From NCBI GenBank assembly GCA_025454795.1, contig JALONT010000027.1, positions 1 through 39,195 of the forward strand: a DNA stretch of 39,195 nt. Direction: 5' to 3'. A program made the translations under genes and the position numbers. Source of the DNA: Bacteroidales bacterium. Lineage in GTDB: Bacteria; Bacteroidota; Bacteroidia; Bacteroidales; VadinHA17. Below the pieces are notes generated by a model that saw only the letters and a list, made by a program, of their open reading frames with translations, ran no database searches and was not told the origin of the DNA. This document shows positions 1 through 8,793 of this stretch, one piece after another (the first letter of the stretch is position 1; each line of letters begins with the position of its first letter).

Positions 1-1
1 G

Positions 2-27
2 GGTTTTGATCAAATTTAATCAAAACC
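2..27. repeat. Inverted repeat at window edge
   Basis: Two perfect 9-base arms (GGTTTTGAT at 2-10 and ATCAAAACC at 19-27) are separated by 8 bases. This is a hairpin, possibly a terminator of a gene outside the window, but no long T run follows within the visible sequence. The surrounding 1-260 is AT-rich and holds no convincing gene; a weak 84-codon frame there has a composition unlike protein. Confidence 0.4.
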
Positions 28-194
28 TAAGCAAAAAACAAGACTTCAAAGAACATAAGTTATTAACAATCAGATTGTTAATAATTATTAAGGATCAACT
101 ATTTATCATAAACTTACCGCTCAATCAATATTATAAAGATCAATTAACAATTAATGTATATATCAGATATTCAACAATATTGTCCGAACAAATT

Positions 195-223
195 CCCCCC
201 TCTTTGCGACAGCACCGGGGGGG
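195..223 (-). terminator. Possible sucD terminator hairpin
   Basis: A run of six C (195-200) faces a run of seven G (217-223), giving a GC-rich stem about 40 bases beyond the sucD stop. In the direction of sucD transcription the stem is followed by a short A/T stretch, not a strong U run. It is a plausible terminator but not a textbook one. Confidence 0.4.
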
Positions 224-260
224 TGAGTACATGTTTATCAGTTGGCAAATATGTCTCTGA

Positions 261-1133
261 TTATTTATTCAAAACTCTATTGACAGTTGAACCGATATCT
301 GCCGGTGATTCAACAACATGAATGCCGCACTCTTTCATTATTGCCATTTTTGCAGCAGCAGTATCGTTTCTCCCACCTATTATTGCACCTGCATGACCCA
401 TCCTGCGGCCTTTTGGGGCAGTCTGTCCGGCAATAAAACCTATTACCGGTTTTGTCCCGTTCTCTCTTATCCATTCTGCCGCTTCTGTTTCCATGTTTCC
501 GCCAATTTCACCTATTATAACTATGGCTTCAGTCTCATTATCATCCATCATCAGCTTAACGGCATCAAGAGTGGTTGTTCCAACAACAGGATCTCCGCCG
601 ATCCCGATGCATGTCGATTGTCCAAGACCATGCTTTGTAACCTGGTCGACAGCTTCATAGTTCAGGGTGCCTGATCTTGAAATAATTCCAACAGTGCCCT
701 TTTTATGTATGAATCCCGGCATAATACCGACTTTTGCCTCCCCGGGAGTAATTATTCCCGGACAATTAGGGCCAATGAGCCGGCAGCTGAATGATTTTAG
801 GTACTCCTTCACCAATACCATATCGGCAACAGGAATACCTTCAGTTATAGTCACAATCAGTTTCAATCCCGCATTGGCAGCCTCCATTATTGCATCAGCG
901 GCAGATGGAGGAGGTACGAAAATTACTGAAACATCTGCAGCGGTTTTATCAACGGCCTCCCTGACAGTGTTGAAAACCGGCAATCCAAGATGAATTTGCC
1001 CGCCTTTGCCAGGTGAGGTTCCGCCTACTACCCTGGTGCCGTATTCCATCATCTGCGTAGAATGAAATGTACCTTCGCTTCCGGTAAATCCCTGGACAAG
1101 TACTCTGGAATCCCTGTTTAGCAGAATGCTCAT
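261..1133 (-). CDS. sucD: Succinyl-CoA ligase, ADP/GDP-forming, alpha subunit
   Basis: This is the alpha subunit of succinyl-CoA synthetase, which converts succinyl-CoA plus phosphate and NDP to succinate, CoA and NTP in the citric acid cycle, or works in reverse in succinate metabolism. At 290 aa it is full length. The N-terminal CoA-binding Rossmann domain opens with the typical [14 protein letters not shown] segment. The family sequence [12 protein letters not shown] lies near residues 121-132. The phosphohistidine loop is visible as [13 protein letters not shown] near residues 242-254, the His being the phosphorylated residue. The beta subunit gene (sucC) is not in the window; it may lie elsewhere, as is often seen in this phylum. 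The gene is divergent from the AraC-type regulator upstream, with a 165-base spacer. Identification is firm. Confidence 0.96.
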   Translation of the reverse strand: MSILLNRDSRVLVQGFTGSEGTFHSTQMMEYGTRVVGGTSPGKGGQIHLGLPVFNTVREAVDKTAADVSVIFVPPPSAADAIMEAANAGLKLIVTITEGIPVADMVLVKEYLKSFSCRLIGPNCPGIITPGEAKVGIMPGFIHKKGTVGIISRSGTLNYEAVDQVTKHGLGQSTCIGIGGDPVVGTTTLDAVKLMMDDNETEAIVIIGEIGGNMETEAAEWIRENGTKPVIGFIAGQTAPKGRRMGHAGAIIGGRNDTAAAKMAIMKECGIHVVESPADIGSTVNRVLNK

Positions 1134-1226
1134 ATATGTCTTATTATTAATGGTTTACTAACATGATAATAACTGATTTCAGTTTCATCTCTTCTCAAAA
1201 ATACCTAAATATTGGCTGCTTTTAAT

Positions 1227-1234
1227 TATATTTG
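1227..1234 (+). promoter_or_regulatory. Bacteroidota-type -7 box for the AraC gene
   Basis: TATATTTG matches the TAnnTTTG -7 consensus of the Bacteroidota main sigma factor. It would leave a leader of about 55-60 bases before the ATG at 1299. A clear -33 TTTG at the usual distance is not visible, so this is a moderate call. Confidence 0.35.
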
Positions 1235-1298
1235 GGTATAAAAATAATGATGGCCAGTAATTATTTTGATACTGGTAATCATAAAAACATAAGCATCA

Positions 1299-2420
1299 AT
1301 GGTCAATATTGATCCTATTTTATATATAGGTATTTCACAATCTTTCTTTGCGATACTTCTGATCGCTACAAAGAAACCTTTTACAATAGCCAACAGATTG
1401 ATGATTGCGTGGCTTGTCTTCATATGTGTGGAGCTGATATTTGCCCTTCTGAACTCCAGGGTTATAGAAATGTACGCTTTCCCTGTAGTTGCCTTTACCT
1501 ATGGGCCTCTCCTCTATCTCTACGTAAGGTTTATGACAGATCCTGAAAGGAAGTTTAACCGGCTCTCCCTGTTCCACTTCATTCCTTTTTTTGTATTTTT
1601 CACAGTATCGGTTATTTTCAGAAACATCCCTTTACTGAAGGATCTCAGAAGTTTTTTTGAACCTGACAGATTCATCTCTCTGAGAATAGTTTACAGTACA
1701 TGCTTTTTCCTTTCCGTTTCAATATACAGTATTCTGGCATTCGTCGAAATAAAGAGGCATCAGGATTATTTGAAGAATATAGTATCCTATACATCGGGGG
1801 TAATTACACTTAACTGGTTGAAAATCCTTTCAATCAGCTTTTATATTGCTTTCCTGATACTTTTCATTCTTGGTGGTCTTAATATGATTGGCAATTTTAT
1901 TCCCTTCGATCCTTACTTTGTTGTTTTTACGTTTATTGCTCTCTTTTCGTTTGTTTACAGCTTTTATGGCATCAACCAGCCGGTAATTTTTGGGCAGGAG
2001 GTTAAAATATCCGGAGAAGAGAAGAAAGAGACAGAAAAATATATGAAAAGCGGATTAAAGGATAAGAAGGCTGATGAATATCTTGAATTGCTTGTATCTG
2101 TTGTAGAAACCCGAAAACCTTTTCTCGACCGTGATCTCAGCATCCAGGATCTGTCAGACATGACCGGCATCCCTCGTCATCATATCACCCAGGTACTCAA
2201 TGAGAAGCATAAAAAGAATTTTTTTACATTTATCAATGAGTACCGGGTAAAAGAGGTAATTGCCAGGTTCAGTGATCAAAAAAACAATAACTTCACAATC
2301 CTCGGCATAGCCTATGATTCGGGCTTCAACTCCAAAACAACCTTCAATTCTATTTTTAAAAATCAAACCGGAATGACTCCAAGTGAGTACAGGGAAAAAG
2401 CGACAGGGATAAAAGAGTAG
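1299..2420 (+). CDS. AraC-family regulator with N-terminal membrane domain
   Basis: This is a 373-aa fusion of a hydrophobic N-terminal half and a C-terminal AraC DNA-binding domain. About seven membrane segments span roughly residues 5-225 and a charged linker covers about 226-265. The two HTH motifs are visible: the first around SIQDLSDMTGIPRHHITQVL and the second around the segment ILGIAYDSGFNSKTTFNSIF. It closes with the AraC family signature TGMTPSEYR. The architecture is common in Bacteroidota and suggests a membrane-located sensor of an envelope signal; the ligand is unknown. It stands directly upstream and on the same strand as the barrel/RND/LolA-like operon, so regulation of that operon is a reasonable inference. 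The start at 1299 gives a complete first membrane helix. Confidence 0.85.
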   Translation: MVNIDPILYIGISQSFFAILLIATKKPFTIANRLMIAWLVFICVELIFALLNSRVIEMYAFPVVAFTYGPLLYLYVRFMTDPERKFNRLSLFHFIPFFVFFTVSVIFRNIPLLKDLRSFFEPDRFISLRIVYSTCFFLSVSIYSILAFVEIKRHQDYLKNIVSYTSGVITLNWLKILSISFYIAFLILFILGGLNMIGNFIPFDPYFVVFTFIALFSFVYSFYGINQPVIFGQEVKISGEEKKETEKYMKSGLKDKKADEYLELLVSVVETRKPFLDRDLSIQDLSDMTGIPRHHITQVLNEKHKKNFFTFINEYRVKEVIARFSDQKNNNFTILGIAYDSGFNSKTTFNSIFKNQTGMTPSEYREKATGIKE

Positions 2421-2490
2421 GCAACAGGTCACAGGCGTCAGGCGTCAGGGAAACATATTTACCTGTTGCCCGATGCCCAACGCCCGATGC
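2420..2490. repeat. Intergenic word repeats inside a 10-bp inverted repeat
   Basis: Arms GGCAACAGGT (2420-2429) and ACCTGTTGCC (2461-2470) are perfectly complementary. The loop carries two copies of GGCGTCA (2434-2447), and further GCCCGATG/GCCCAACG words follow up to a T-rich tail. It may act as the terminator of the AraC gene. The first arm begins on the last base of that gene's stop codon. Confidence 0.55.
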
Positions 2491-2610
2491 CTTGTTTTTA
2501 CGTTCATCCCAAGCGGGGCGGACAAATTCATATCATTTTACTGGTACGGGACAGACGGATAAGACGACGCGTCTTGATTTATGTTATTCATTTGCAATAA
2601 AAGCTGTGAT

Positions 2611-3999
2611 ATGAATAGATGTAATATAATAATTTTGCTCTATTTCGCTTCATCAATATTTATTAATGCCCAGGATATTTCCCCGCTTTCCCCTGACTCT
2701 AAAAAAGAAACCAGTATTTATGGTTTCGTGAGAAGCGGCTTTTATTGTGGCATTGATGATTCTAAGGACAAGCTTAATCTTCCAAGTGCATATTCTGATT
2801 TTGCCCTTAAGCTGGAGACAGGAGACGGAACCAGATTCAAAGGATTTACTGATCTCAGGTTCAGATACGGAACAGAATTTAATAAATCTGTAAACAGACT
2901 GGATCTGCGTGAAGCATATATTACTGTTAATGGTAACACATGGGATATCAGCGCCGGACAGAAAATAATCAAATGGGGCCGTGCTGACTTTACCAATCCT
3001 ACGCAGAAACTAAGCCCTCAAAATCTTATTTCACGCTCCACTGATCATGAGGACATGGATATGGGGAATCTTCTCATGGACGCCCGCTGGTACCCCTCCC
3101 CTGTTATCAGCATCGAAGCTGTCGCCATACCATACTTCAGATCTTCCGTACTTCTTATTGACCCCCTTGATCTTCCTTCATATATAAAAATAAATCAGAT
3201 TGAATCACTGGTAACCGATAAGAATATGTTCACCTACGGACTTAAGGCTGACCTTCATGTTAAAGGGATCGATTTAAGCCTCTCATGGTTTGACGGCTAT
3301 GATCCTATGCCAGGTATTGCGCTTACTAATTTCTCGATTGATACCATCGGTTATATTCCCTTTCCTTCAGCTGCGCTGTCAGCTAAACCATATAAGATAA
3401 AGAATATAGGATTCGATTTTGAAACAATCCTTGGCAGCTTTGGCCTCAGGGGTGAGGCGGCCTGGACAATCCCGTACCTGTCCTGTAAAACTAATGACTA
3501 TGTCCCTTGTCGGGAAATAAAATGGGTCGCTGGTGTTGACTGGATGAAAGGAAACTGGCGCATTACAGGCGAATATTCAGGCAAGGCTATTCCCGATTTT
3601 GAACCATCTGCAGTTGAACCTCTTATCGGTACAGAAATAGATCCTTCAATGCTGGCCACCCTTCTTTCAATACCAGGATTTGATTTGGAAGAATATATCC
3701 GTCAGCAGGTCAGTACCTTTAACAGGCTATATAACTACCAGCTTGAGAAGTCATATCATTCAGCCGGATTAAGAGTGGAAACCGACCTTTTTCACGGTAA
3801 TCTGACACCGTCAGTAACTACACTCTATAATTTCACCTCACGTGATTTAATGGTTATGCCTGAATTAATATGGAAGCCAGCAGACGCATTTACGATAACA
3901 GCAGGAGGTGAGTTTTTTTCGGGTCGGAAAGGTTCTGTCTATGATATCGTGGACGAATTCATGAATTGTTTCAAGCTTGGTCTTAAAGTAAACTTTTAG
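2611..3999 (+). CDS. Outer-membrane beta-barrel protein (DUF1302/porin-like)
   Basis: The product is about 462 aa, starts with a signal peptide (core CNIIILLYFASSIF, cleavage likely after INA) and then alternates short amphipathic strands with tight turns, as in outer-membrane barrels. The segment GQKIIKWGRADFTNPTQKLS near residues 108-127 resembles DUF1302-type barrels, which sit beside RND/MMPL pumps and LolA/LolB-fold proteins in other phyla. The protein ends in a hydrophobic-alternating strand closing with Phe (LGLKVNF), the usual barrel end signal. I chose the ATG at 2611 because the longer frame from 2581 puts extra polar residues before the signal peptide. The stop lies 4 bases before the RND gene. 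The family name is from recall of pattern; barrel nature is the firmer part. Confidence 0.7.
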   Translation: MNRCNIIILLYFASSIFINAQDISPLSPDSKKETSIYGFVRSGFYCGIDDSKDKLNLPSAYSDFALKLETGDGTRFKGFTDLRFRYGTEFNKSVNRLDLREAYITVNGNTWDISAGQKIIKWGRADFTNPTQKLSPQNLISRSTDHEDMDMGNLLMDARWYPSPVISIEAVAIPYFRSSVLLIDPLDLPSYIKINQIESLVTDKNMFTYGLKADLHVKGIDLSLSWFDGYDPMPGIALTNFSIDTIGYIPFPSAALSAKPYKIKNIGFDFETILGSFGLRGEAAWTIPYLSCKTNDYVPCREIKWVAGVDWMKGNWRITGEYSGKAIPDFEPSAVEPLIGTEIDPSMLATLLSIPGFDLEEYIRQQVSTFNRLYNYQLEKSYHSAGLRVETDLFHGNLTPSVTTLYNFTSRDLMVMPELIWKPADAFTITAGGEFFSGRKGSVYDIVDEFMNCFKLGLKVNF

Positions 4000-4003
4000 T
4001 AAG

Positions 4004-6376
4004 ATGACAAACTTCATTATAAAATACCGGTGGCTGATAGTAAGTGCCTGTCTGGTTGCCGGAATTGTACTGGGTTCTCTGATTCCGCTATCTAAAACCG
4101 ATCCTGAGATAAGGAACTACATTCCACCCGGGATGAAATCGAGAGTTGAGACGGACAAGATCGAGAAGGAATTCGGCGTTCAGGATATGGTGATGCTGCT
4201 TTTTTCAGACTCTACTGTTCTTACTGCAGATAATCTGAAGCAGATAAAAGATACTGACAAGGATATTTCAAGGGTTACAGGAGTGACTAACCGGATCTCT
4301 CCATATACAGTTCGAACTATAAAGAGCAGTGACGATATGATGGTCGCTGATCCGCTGATAAGAAGGATCCCTTCTGATTCAGAAGGGATGGATCAGCTGA
4401 AAAAAGATATTCTTAATAACAGGTTTGCCCGCGATATAGTTGTTTCGTCAGACATGACCTCAGCTTCTATCACTGCAATGATTAATACATCCGAACCAGA
4501 GACATTGACGCTCCATAAGATTGACTCGATTGTCATTGCTCATTCTGGTGACGCACAGGTACTTAAAGGGGGACTGCCTTACGTCAGACAGCACATTATG
4601 AAGGATGTCAGGAAGGATGCAGTTTTTCTGGTGCCACTGGCTCTTATAATAATGCTTCTGGTACTTAAATCATCCCTGGGTGAGTGGAGAAGTGTAGCAA
4701 TGCCTTTCTCCGTGGTGGTCCTTTCGGTAGCTATCAGCATGGGAATGATACCGCTTTTGGGATGGAAGTTGTCTATGATCGTCATTCTGGTGCCAATCAT
4801 CCTTATTGCTGTAGCAAATAATTATGGTATTTATCTTGTTGCCAGGTACCAGGAGCTTAGCCTGAAGGGCGGAATAAATTCAAATGGCGGAATGATAAAG
4901 GAACTTCTGGGTTCGCTTAACATGCCGATACTTTTCAGTGGTATTACAACCATTGCAGGGATACTTGGACTTCTTACACATTCAATTATACCTGCAAGGC
5001 AAGTAGGGATTCTTGCTGCAATAGGTGTATCTGCAGCCCTGTTCATGAGCCTGTTCTATATACCTGCACTTATATGCCTGCTTGGTAATAAGTTGAAAGA
5101 GGTCAAACCGGCCAAAGTCAAAACAGAAGGTTTTTATAAGTTTCTGGGCTCGCTTTCAAGACTGATAATAAATCACTCCGGAAAGATAATAGTGGTTTCT
5201 GTAATAGTTACACTGGTAATTTCGACAGGGATATTCCTGCTTAAAATTGAGACAAACCAGGAGAATTACTTCCCTAAAAATAATCCCGTAAAGATGGCTT
5301 CAGCTGTGATAAATAAGAAATTCGGGGGTTCGCAAACTATTTCAATCATGATCTCGGGTGATATTAAAGATCCCGGGGTAATGAAGGGAATAGACAAGCT
5401 GACCAGGGAAATGGAAACGACAAAGGGAGTTGGACAGATTTTTTCTATATCACAGGCAGTCAGGGAGATGAGCAAGGCAATCTACACTGAAGGAGAGAGC
5501 GGATTTGATAACATCCCTGATTCACGCGAGAGCATTGCACAGATGTTCGAACTATACAATATGAGCGGCAATCCTGAAGATTTCAGGCAGATGATGAATC
5601 TTGAAAATACAAAAGCTCATGTTTTAATCCGTCTTTCAAATCCTGAGAATACCGTAATACAAAAAATAAAAGCCCGGCTGGATGTTCTTACATCAGTGAT
5701 CCCGGCAGAAATTACGATTGGCGGGTATGCAATAATTATGACCGATTTCTCTGATTCCATCATAAAAGGGCAGATACTATCATTATTGTTCGCCCTGATA
5801 ACTGTTTTTGTGCTTCTTGCAATAATACTCAGATCTGTGAAAGGAGGCCTTATTGGATCAATTCCACTTGCCGTATCGATAGTGATTCTGTTTGGATTCA
5901 TGGGACTTGCGGGTATTGCCCTGGATGCTGCCACAGCCCTGCTTTCATCCATAATGATCGGAGTTGGAGTGGATTTCACGATCCAGTATATCTGGTGCTT
6001 TAATATCCAGATCAGAAAAGGATTATCGTATGAGGAATCAACCAGAATATCGATGGCCACAATAGGTCGAAGCATTATCATTAATGCAAGCACCGTGATG
6101 GCAGGCTTTTCTCCTCTTATGCTTTCAGGCTTCACGTCTATACGATTCTTTGGTTACCTTACGTTGATATCCATCGGCTCATGCCTGCTCGGAGCACTGG
6201 TATTGATTCCGGCGATCCTCATGAAATTCAGACCGGGATTCGTTGAGAAAAATTTAAACAATTCAAAATTCAATAAAAATGAAAAAGACAATTATCTCAT
6301 TAATGTCAACACTGCTGCTTTTGCCGGTATCAGCCCAACTGCCGGATGCAGACCAGATTATGAACAAATCCCGTGA
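4004..6376 (+). CDS. RND/MMPL-family transporter
   Basis: This is a 790-aa inner-membrane protein with the duplicated RND plan. TM1 is near residues 10-28, followed by a periplasmic domain to about 205 and a bundle of membrane helices (about 208-360). A second single helix (about 395-415), a second periplasmic domain and a second bundle (about 590-755) follow. The size and the helix-loop-helix pattern fit the MMPL/hydrophobe exporter branch rather than the 1000-aa HAE1 drug pumps. It follows the barrel gene by 4 bases. Its last 33 codons run out of frame through the start of the next gene, a 98-base overlap, and this tail is polar and unlike family ends, so the ancestral stop was probably near 6250. 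Substrate is unknown; lipids or other hydrophobic compounds are the family precedent. Confidence 0.85.
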   Translation: MTNFIIKYRWLIVSACLVAGIVLGSLIPLSKTDPEIRNYIPPGMKSRVETDKIEKEFGVQDMVMLLFSDSTVLTADNLKQIKDTDKDISRVTGVTNRISPYTVRTIKSSDDMMVADPLIRRIPSDSEGMDQLKKDILNNRFARDIVVSSDMTSASITAMINTSEPETLTLHKIDSIVIAHSGDAQVLKGGLPYVRQHIMKDVRKDAVFLVPLALIIMLLVLKSSLGEWRSVAMPFSVVVLSVAISMGMIPLLGWKLSMIVILVPIILIAVANNYGIYLVARYQELSLKGGINSNGGMIKELLGSLNMPILFSGITTIAGILGLLTHSIIPARQVGILAAIGVSAALFMSLFYIPALICLLGNKLKEVKPAKVKTEGFYKFLGSLSRLIINHSGKIIVVSVIVTLVISTGIFLLKIETNQENYFPKNNPVKMASAVINKKFGGSQTISIMISGDIKDPGVMKGIDKLTREMETTKGVGQIFSISQAVREMSKAIYTEGESGFDNIPDSRESIAQMFELYNMSGNPEDFRQMMNLENTKAHVLIRLSNPENTVIQKIKARLDVLTSVIPAEITIGGYAIIMTDFSDSIIKGQILSLLFALITVFVLLAIILRSVKGGLIGSIPLAVSIVILFGFMGLAGIALDAATALLSSIMIGVGVDFTIQYIWCFNIQIRKGLSYEESTRISMATIGRSIIINASTVMAGFSPLMLSGFTSIRFFGYLTLISIGSCLLGALVLIPAILMKFRPGFVEKNLNNSKFNKNEKDNYLINVNTAAFAGISPTAGCRPDYEQIP

Positions 6377-7049
6377 GCTGGCAATCATCAGTTCAATGAA
6401 GGCTACAATAAAGCTCACAATAACTGAGAAAAACGGGGCCACACGCAACCGGACAATTGCAATGACGACAAAGAGCTTCACTAACGGACTCGAGAAGAGG
6501 TTTATCAAATTTCTTGAGCCTGCCGATGTGAGAGGGACCGCAATGCTTGTCGTCGATAATAAAAGTGTTTCGGATGAGATCTGGATATATCTTCCTGCCC
6601 TGAAGAAAACGCGCAGGATATCATCCTCGGAGAACGGGAAAAACTTCATGAGCTCAGAGTTTTCGAATTCAGATATGGGCTCTCCCAACCTGGCTGATTT
6701 TAAAAGCAGGCATATCGATGGATCAGGATCAAATAATATATATATCATCGAAAGCGTTCCAATCAATGAAGATAAAGCTGATGAGTACGGATATACAAAA
6801 AAGATAAGCTATGTAAGTATGGACAAGTTCCAGGTTCAGAAAATGGAGTTCTATAATTTTGATGATGAGCATTTTAAGACTATTAAAATAAGAAGTTTCT
6901 ATTCCATGCCTGAAGGAAAGTACATGGTGTCGGACATGATCGCCAGCAATCTTGTAACAAACCGCAAGTCAGAGATACTCTTCAGCAATATTGCGGATCA
7001 GGTGAAAGTTGAGGATTCGTATTTCAGCGTGCAGAATCTGGAAAGGTAG
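6279..7049 (+). CDS. Periplasmic LolA-like (outer-membrane lipoprotein-sorting type) protein
   Basis: The 256-aa product begins with a clear signal peptide (MKKTIISLMSTLLLLPVSAQ). The body matches what I know of the LolA-like family PF17131: an N-terminal helix with NKSRELA, strands with an RNRTIAMTTKSF segment, the stretch FLEPADVRGTAMLVVD, and then IWIYLPALKKTRRISSSENG near residues 101-120. These proteins have an open half-barrel able to hold a lipid chain and are regularly coded next to RND/MMPL pumps. The start overlaps the RND gene by 98 bases in another frame, which implies translational coupling or a recent change of the RND stop. With the barrel and pump it forms a three-part envelope system. 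Confidence 0.82.
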   Translation: MKKTIISLMSTLLLLPVSAQLPDADQIMNKSRELAIISSMKATIKLTITEKNGATRNRTIAMTTKSFTNGLEKRFIKFLEPADVRGTAMLVVDNKSVSDEIWIYLPALKKTRRISSSENGKNFMSSEFSNSDMGSPNLADFKSRHIDGSGSNNIYIIESVPINEDKADEYGYTKKISYVSMDKFQVQKMEFYNFDDEHFKTIKIRSFYSMPEGKYMVSDMIASNLVTNRKSEILFSNIADQVKVEDSYFSVQNLER

Positions 7050-7051
7050 CA

Positions 7052-7125
7052 GAAGACCGAAGACCGAAGACCGAAGTCGGAAGTCGGAAGGCAATCCGAA
7101 ATCTACAATCCGCAATCCGAAATAG
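7052..7125. repeat. Intergenic 7-bp word repeats
   Basis: Three copies of AGACCGA are followed by two copies of AGTCGGA and then by AATCCGA/AATCCGC words spaced 7-10 bases apart. The array begins just after the LolA-like stop codon. It is non-coding, and similar word arrays occur in other spacers of this window. Confidence 0.75.
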
Positions 7126-7137
7126 AGTTAAGTTTCA

Positions 7138-7145
7138 TACATTTG
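7138..7145 (+). promoter_or_regulatory. -7 box for mnmE
   Basis: TACATTTG fits TAnnTTTG and lies 20 bases before the mnmE ATG. The spacer also has AGGTGGTG 5 bases before the ATG, a Shine-Dalgarno-like stretch that is unusual for this phylum and supports the start at 7166. Confidence 0.4.
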
Positions 7146-7165
7146 TTGCTCATAGGTGGTGACAA

Positions 7166-8569
7166 ATGATAAGGATTGATGAAACAATTTGTGCTCCGGC
7201 AACTGCAGGAGGCGGTGCCATCGCAATAATAAGGATCAGCGGAGCTCAAAGCATAAGTATTTGCGGAAAGATTTTTTTCCCTTCGGATCTCAAGATCAAT
7301 TTAACCGAACAGAAAGGTTATTCAATAGTTTATGGAGAAATACGCTCGGGTGAAGAGATCATAGATGATGTTCTTGTCAGCGTTTTCAGGACACCTCACT
7401 CCTACACTGGTGAAGACTCAATTGAGATCTCATGTCATGCTTCAAGATATATTCAGCAAAGGATTCTTGAATTGCTGATAAGCAACGGCGCTTTGGCTGC
7501 GTATCCCGGTGAATTTACCCAAAGGGCATTCCTGAACAGGAAGATGGATCTTTCTCAGGCTGAAGCTGTTGCTGACCTTATTGCAGCCGAATCTCGTAAA
7601 GCTCATAAAGTGGCAATGAACCAGATGCGCGGGACATTTTCGGATGAGATCAGTATCCTGAGGGCGGACCTTCTACATTTTGCCTCACTCATTGAACTGG
7701 AACTCGATTTCGGCGAGGAGGATGTGGAGTTTGCTGACCGTGGAAAGTTAAAGGAAATCGTTTTAAAAGTGCTGAAAGTAACCAAAGAACTTACATCTTC
7801 TTTCAGTTTAGGTAATGCAATCAAAAATGGTGTACCAGTGGTTATTACGGGTAGAACGAATACCGGAAAATCAACACTTCTGAACCGGCTTCTGAATGAA
7901 GAGAAAGCTATCGTCTCGGAGATTCCCGGAACGACAAGAGACTATATCGAGGATACAGTTGTAATTGACGGGATTCAGTACCGTTTCACTGATACTGCCG
8001 GACTGAGGGAGACGGGAGACATTATTGAGAACATGGGGATTAAACGAACTCATGAAAAGATTGAGGAGGCCTCGGTAATACTACTGGTAACTGATATAAA
8101 TGAGGGAAAGCAGACTTTATCAGATACCCTGGGTATTATGAGAAAAATTATTGCCAGAGAAGGAAAGAAACTGATTATACTTGTAAACAAGACTGATGAT
8201 GATATGGAAGGGAACAGACCCGGCATCGAAGCAGATATTAAACCAGGAGAGAACGAATCGCTCCTGTTTATTTCAGCAAAGACAGGTTACGGAGTAGAAG
8301 AACTTAAAGCTAAACTGGGCGAAATAACCGGAACAGACAATGATTTATCTGAAACGGTGATTGTCACAAATGTAAGGCATTACGAAGCATTATTAAAAGT
8401 ATCGGAGAGTCTCGAAAGAGTGAACCGGGGACTTGAGGAAAAGATACCTGATGATCTGGTTGCGATAGATGTCCGGCATGCAATTCATTATCTTGGTGAG
8501 ATTACCGGAGAAATAACAACTGATGAGATTCTTGGTAATATCTTCAAAAATTTCTGTATCGGGAAATAG
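7166..8569 (+). CDS. mnmE: tRNA uridine-5-carboxymethylaminomethyl modification GTPase
   Basis: MnmE works with MnmG to place the carboxymethylaminomethyl group on the wobble uridine of several tRNAs. At 467 aa it is full length. The N-terminal tetrahydrofolate-binding domain contains the typical YPGEFTQRAFLNRKMDLSQA. The G domain shows G1 as GRTNTGKST (residues 229-237), G2 within PGTTRDY, G3 as DTAGLRE, and G4 as NKTD. The C-terminus is CIGK, the conserved cysteine motif needed for the modification chemistry. It is separated from the envelope operon by a repeat array and has its own probable promoter. mnmG is not in the window. Confidence 0.97.
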   Translation: MIRIDETICAPATAGGGAIAIIRISGAQSISICGKIFFPSDLKINLTEQKGYSIVYGEIRSGEEIIDDVLVSVFRTPHSYTGEDSIEISCHASRYIQQRILELLISNGALAAYPGEFTQRAFLNRKMDLSQAEAVADLIAAESRKAHKVAMNQMRGTFSDEISILRADLLHFASLIELELDFGEEDVEFADRGKLKEIVLKVLKVTKELTSSFSLGNAIKNGVPVVITGRTNTGKSTLLNRLLNEEKAIVSEIPGTTRDYIEDTVVIDGIQYRFTDTAGLRETGDIIENMGIKRTHEKIEEASVILLVTDINEGKQTLSDTLGIMRKIIAREGKKLIILVNKTDDDMEGNRPGIEADIKPGENESLLFISAKTGYGVEELKAKLGEITGTDNDLSETVIVTNVRHYEALLKVSESLERVNRGLEEKIPDDLVAIDVRHAIHYLGEITGEITTDEILGNIFKNFCIGK

Positions 8570-8793
8570 ATCTCTGAAATTCAAGATGTTAACCCTTTTC
8601 AGTTCACTTTGTTTAAACTGCAAACTTTGCATGGGCTACAGTTTTTTTCTTCCTGATTTCTAATATTATATTTATTAATGGTTTTGTCTGACAGCATAAA
8701 AAAACAGGTAAGTCAGTTTTTTGTTTATCGCCCGTAACTGAAACGGGTGGTATGTAGAAATAATATTAAGAAAAGGAAAAAAGAACGTTATGC

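Noticed and set aside
6-260. 84-codon open frame at the left edge
   Set aside because: The composition is that of AT-rich spacer read as Asn/Ile/Leu, it includes the C/G hairpin, and there is no family likeness.
7052-7125. CRISPR-like array
   Set aside because: Units are about 7 bases without spacers, far from the 23-50 base repeats with unique spacers of a CRISPR, and no cas gene is present.
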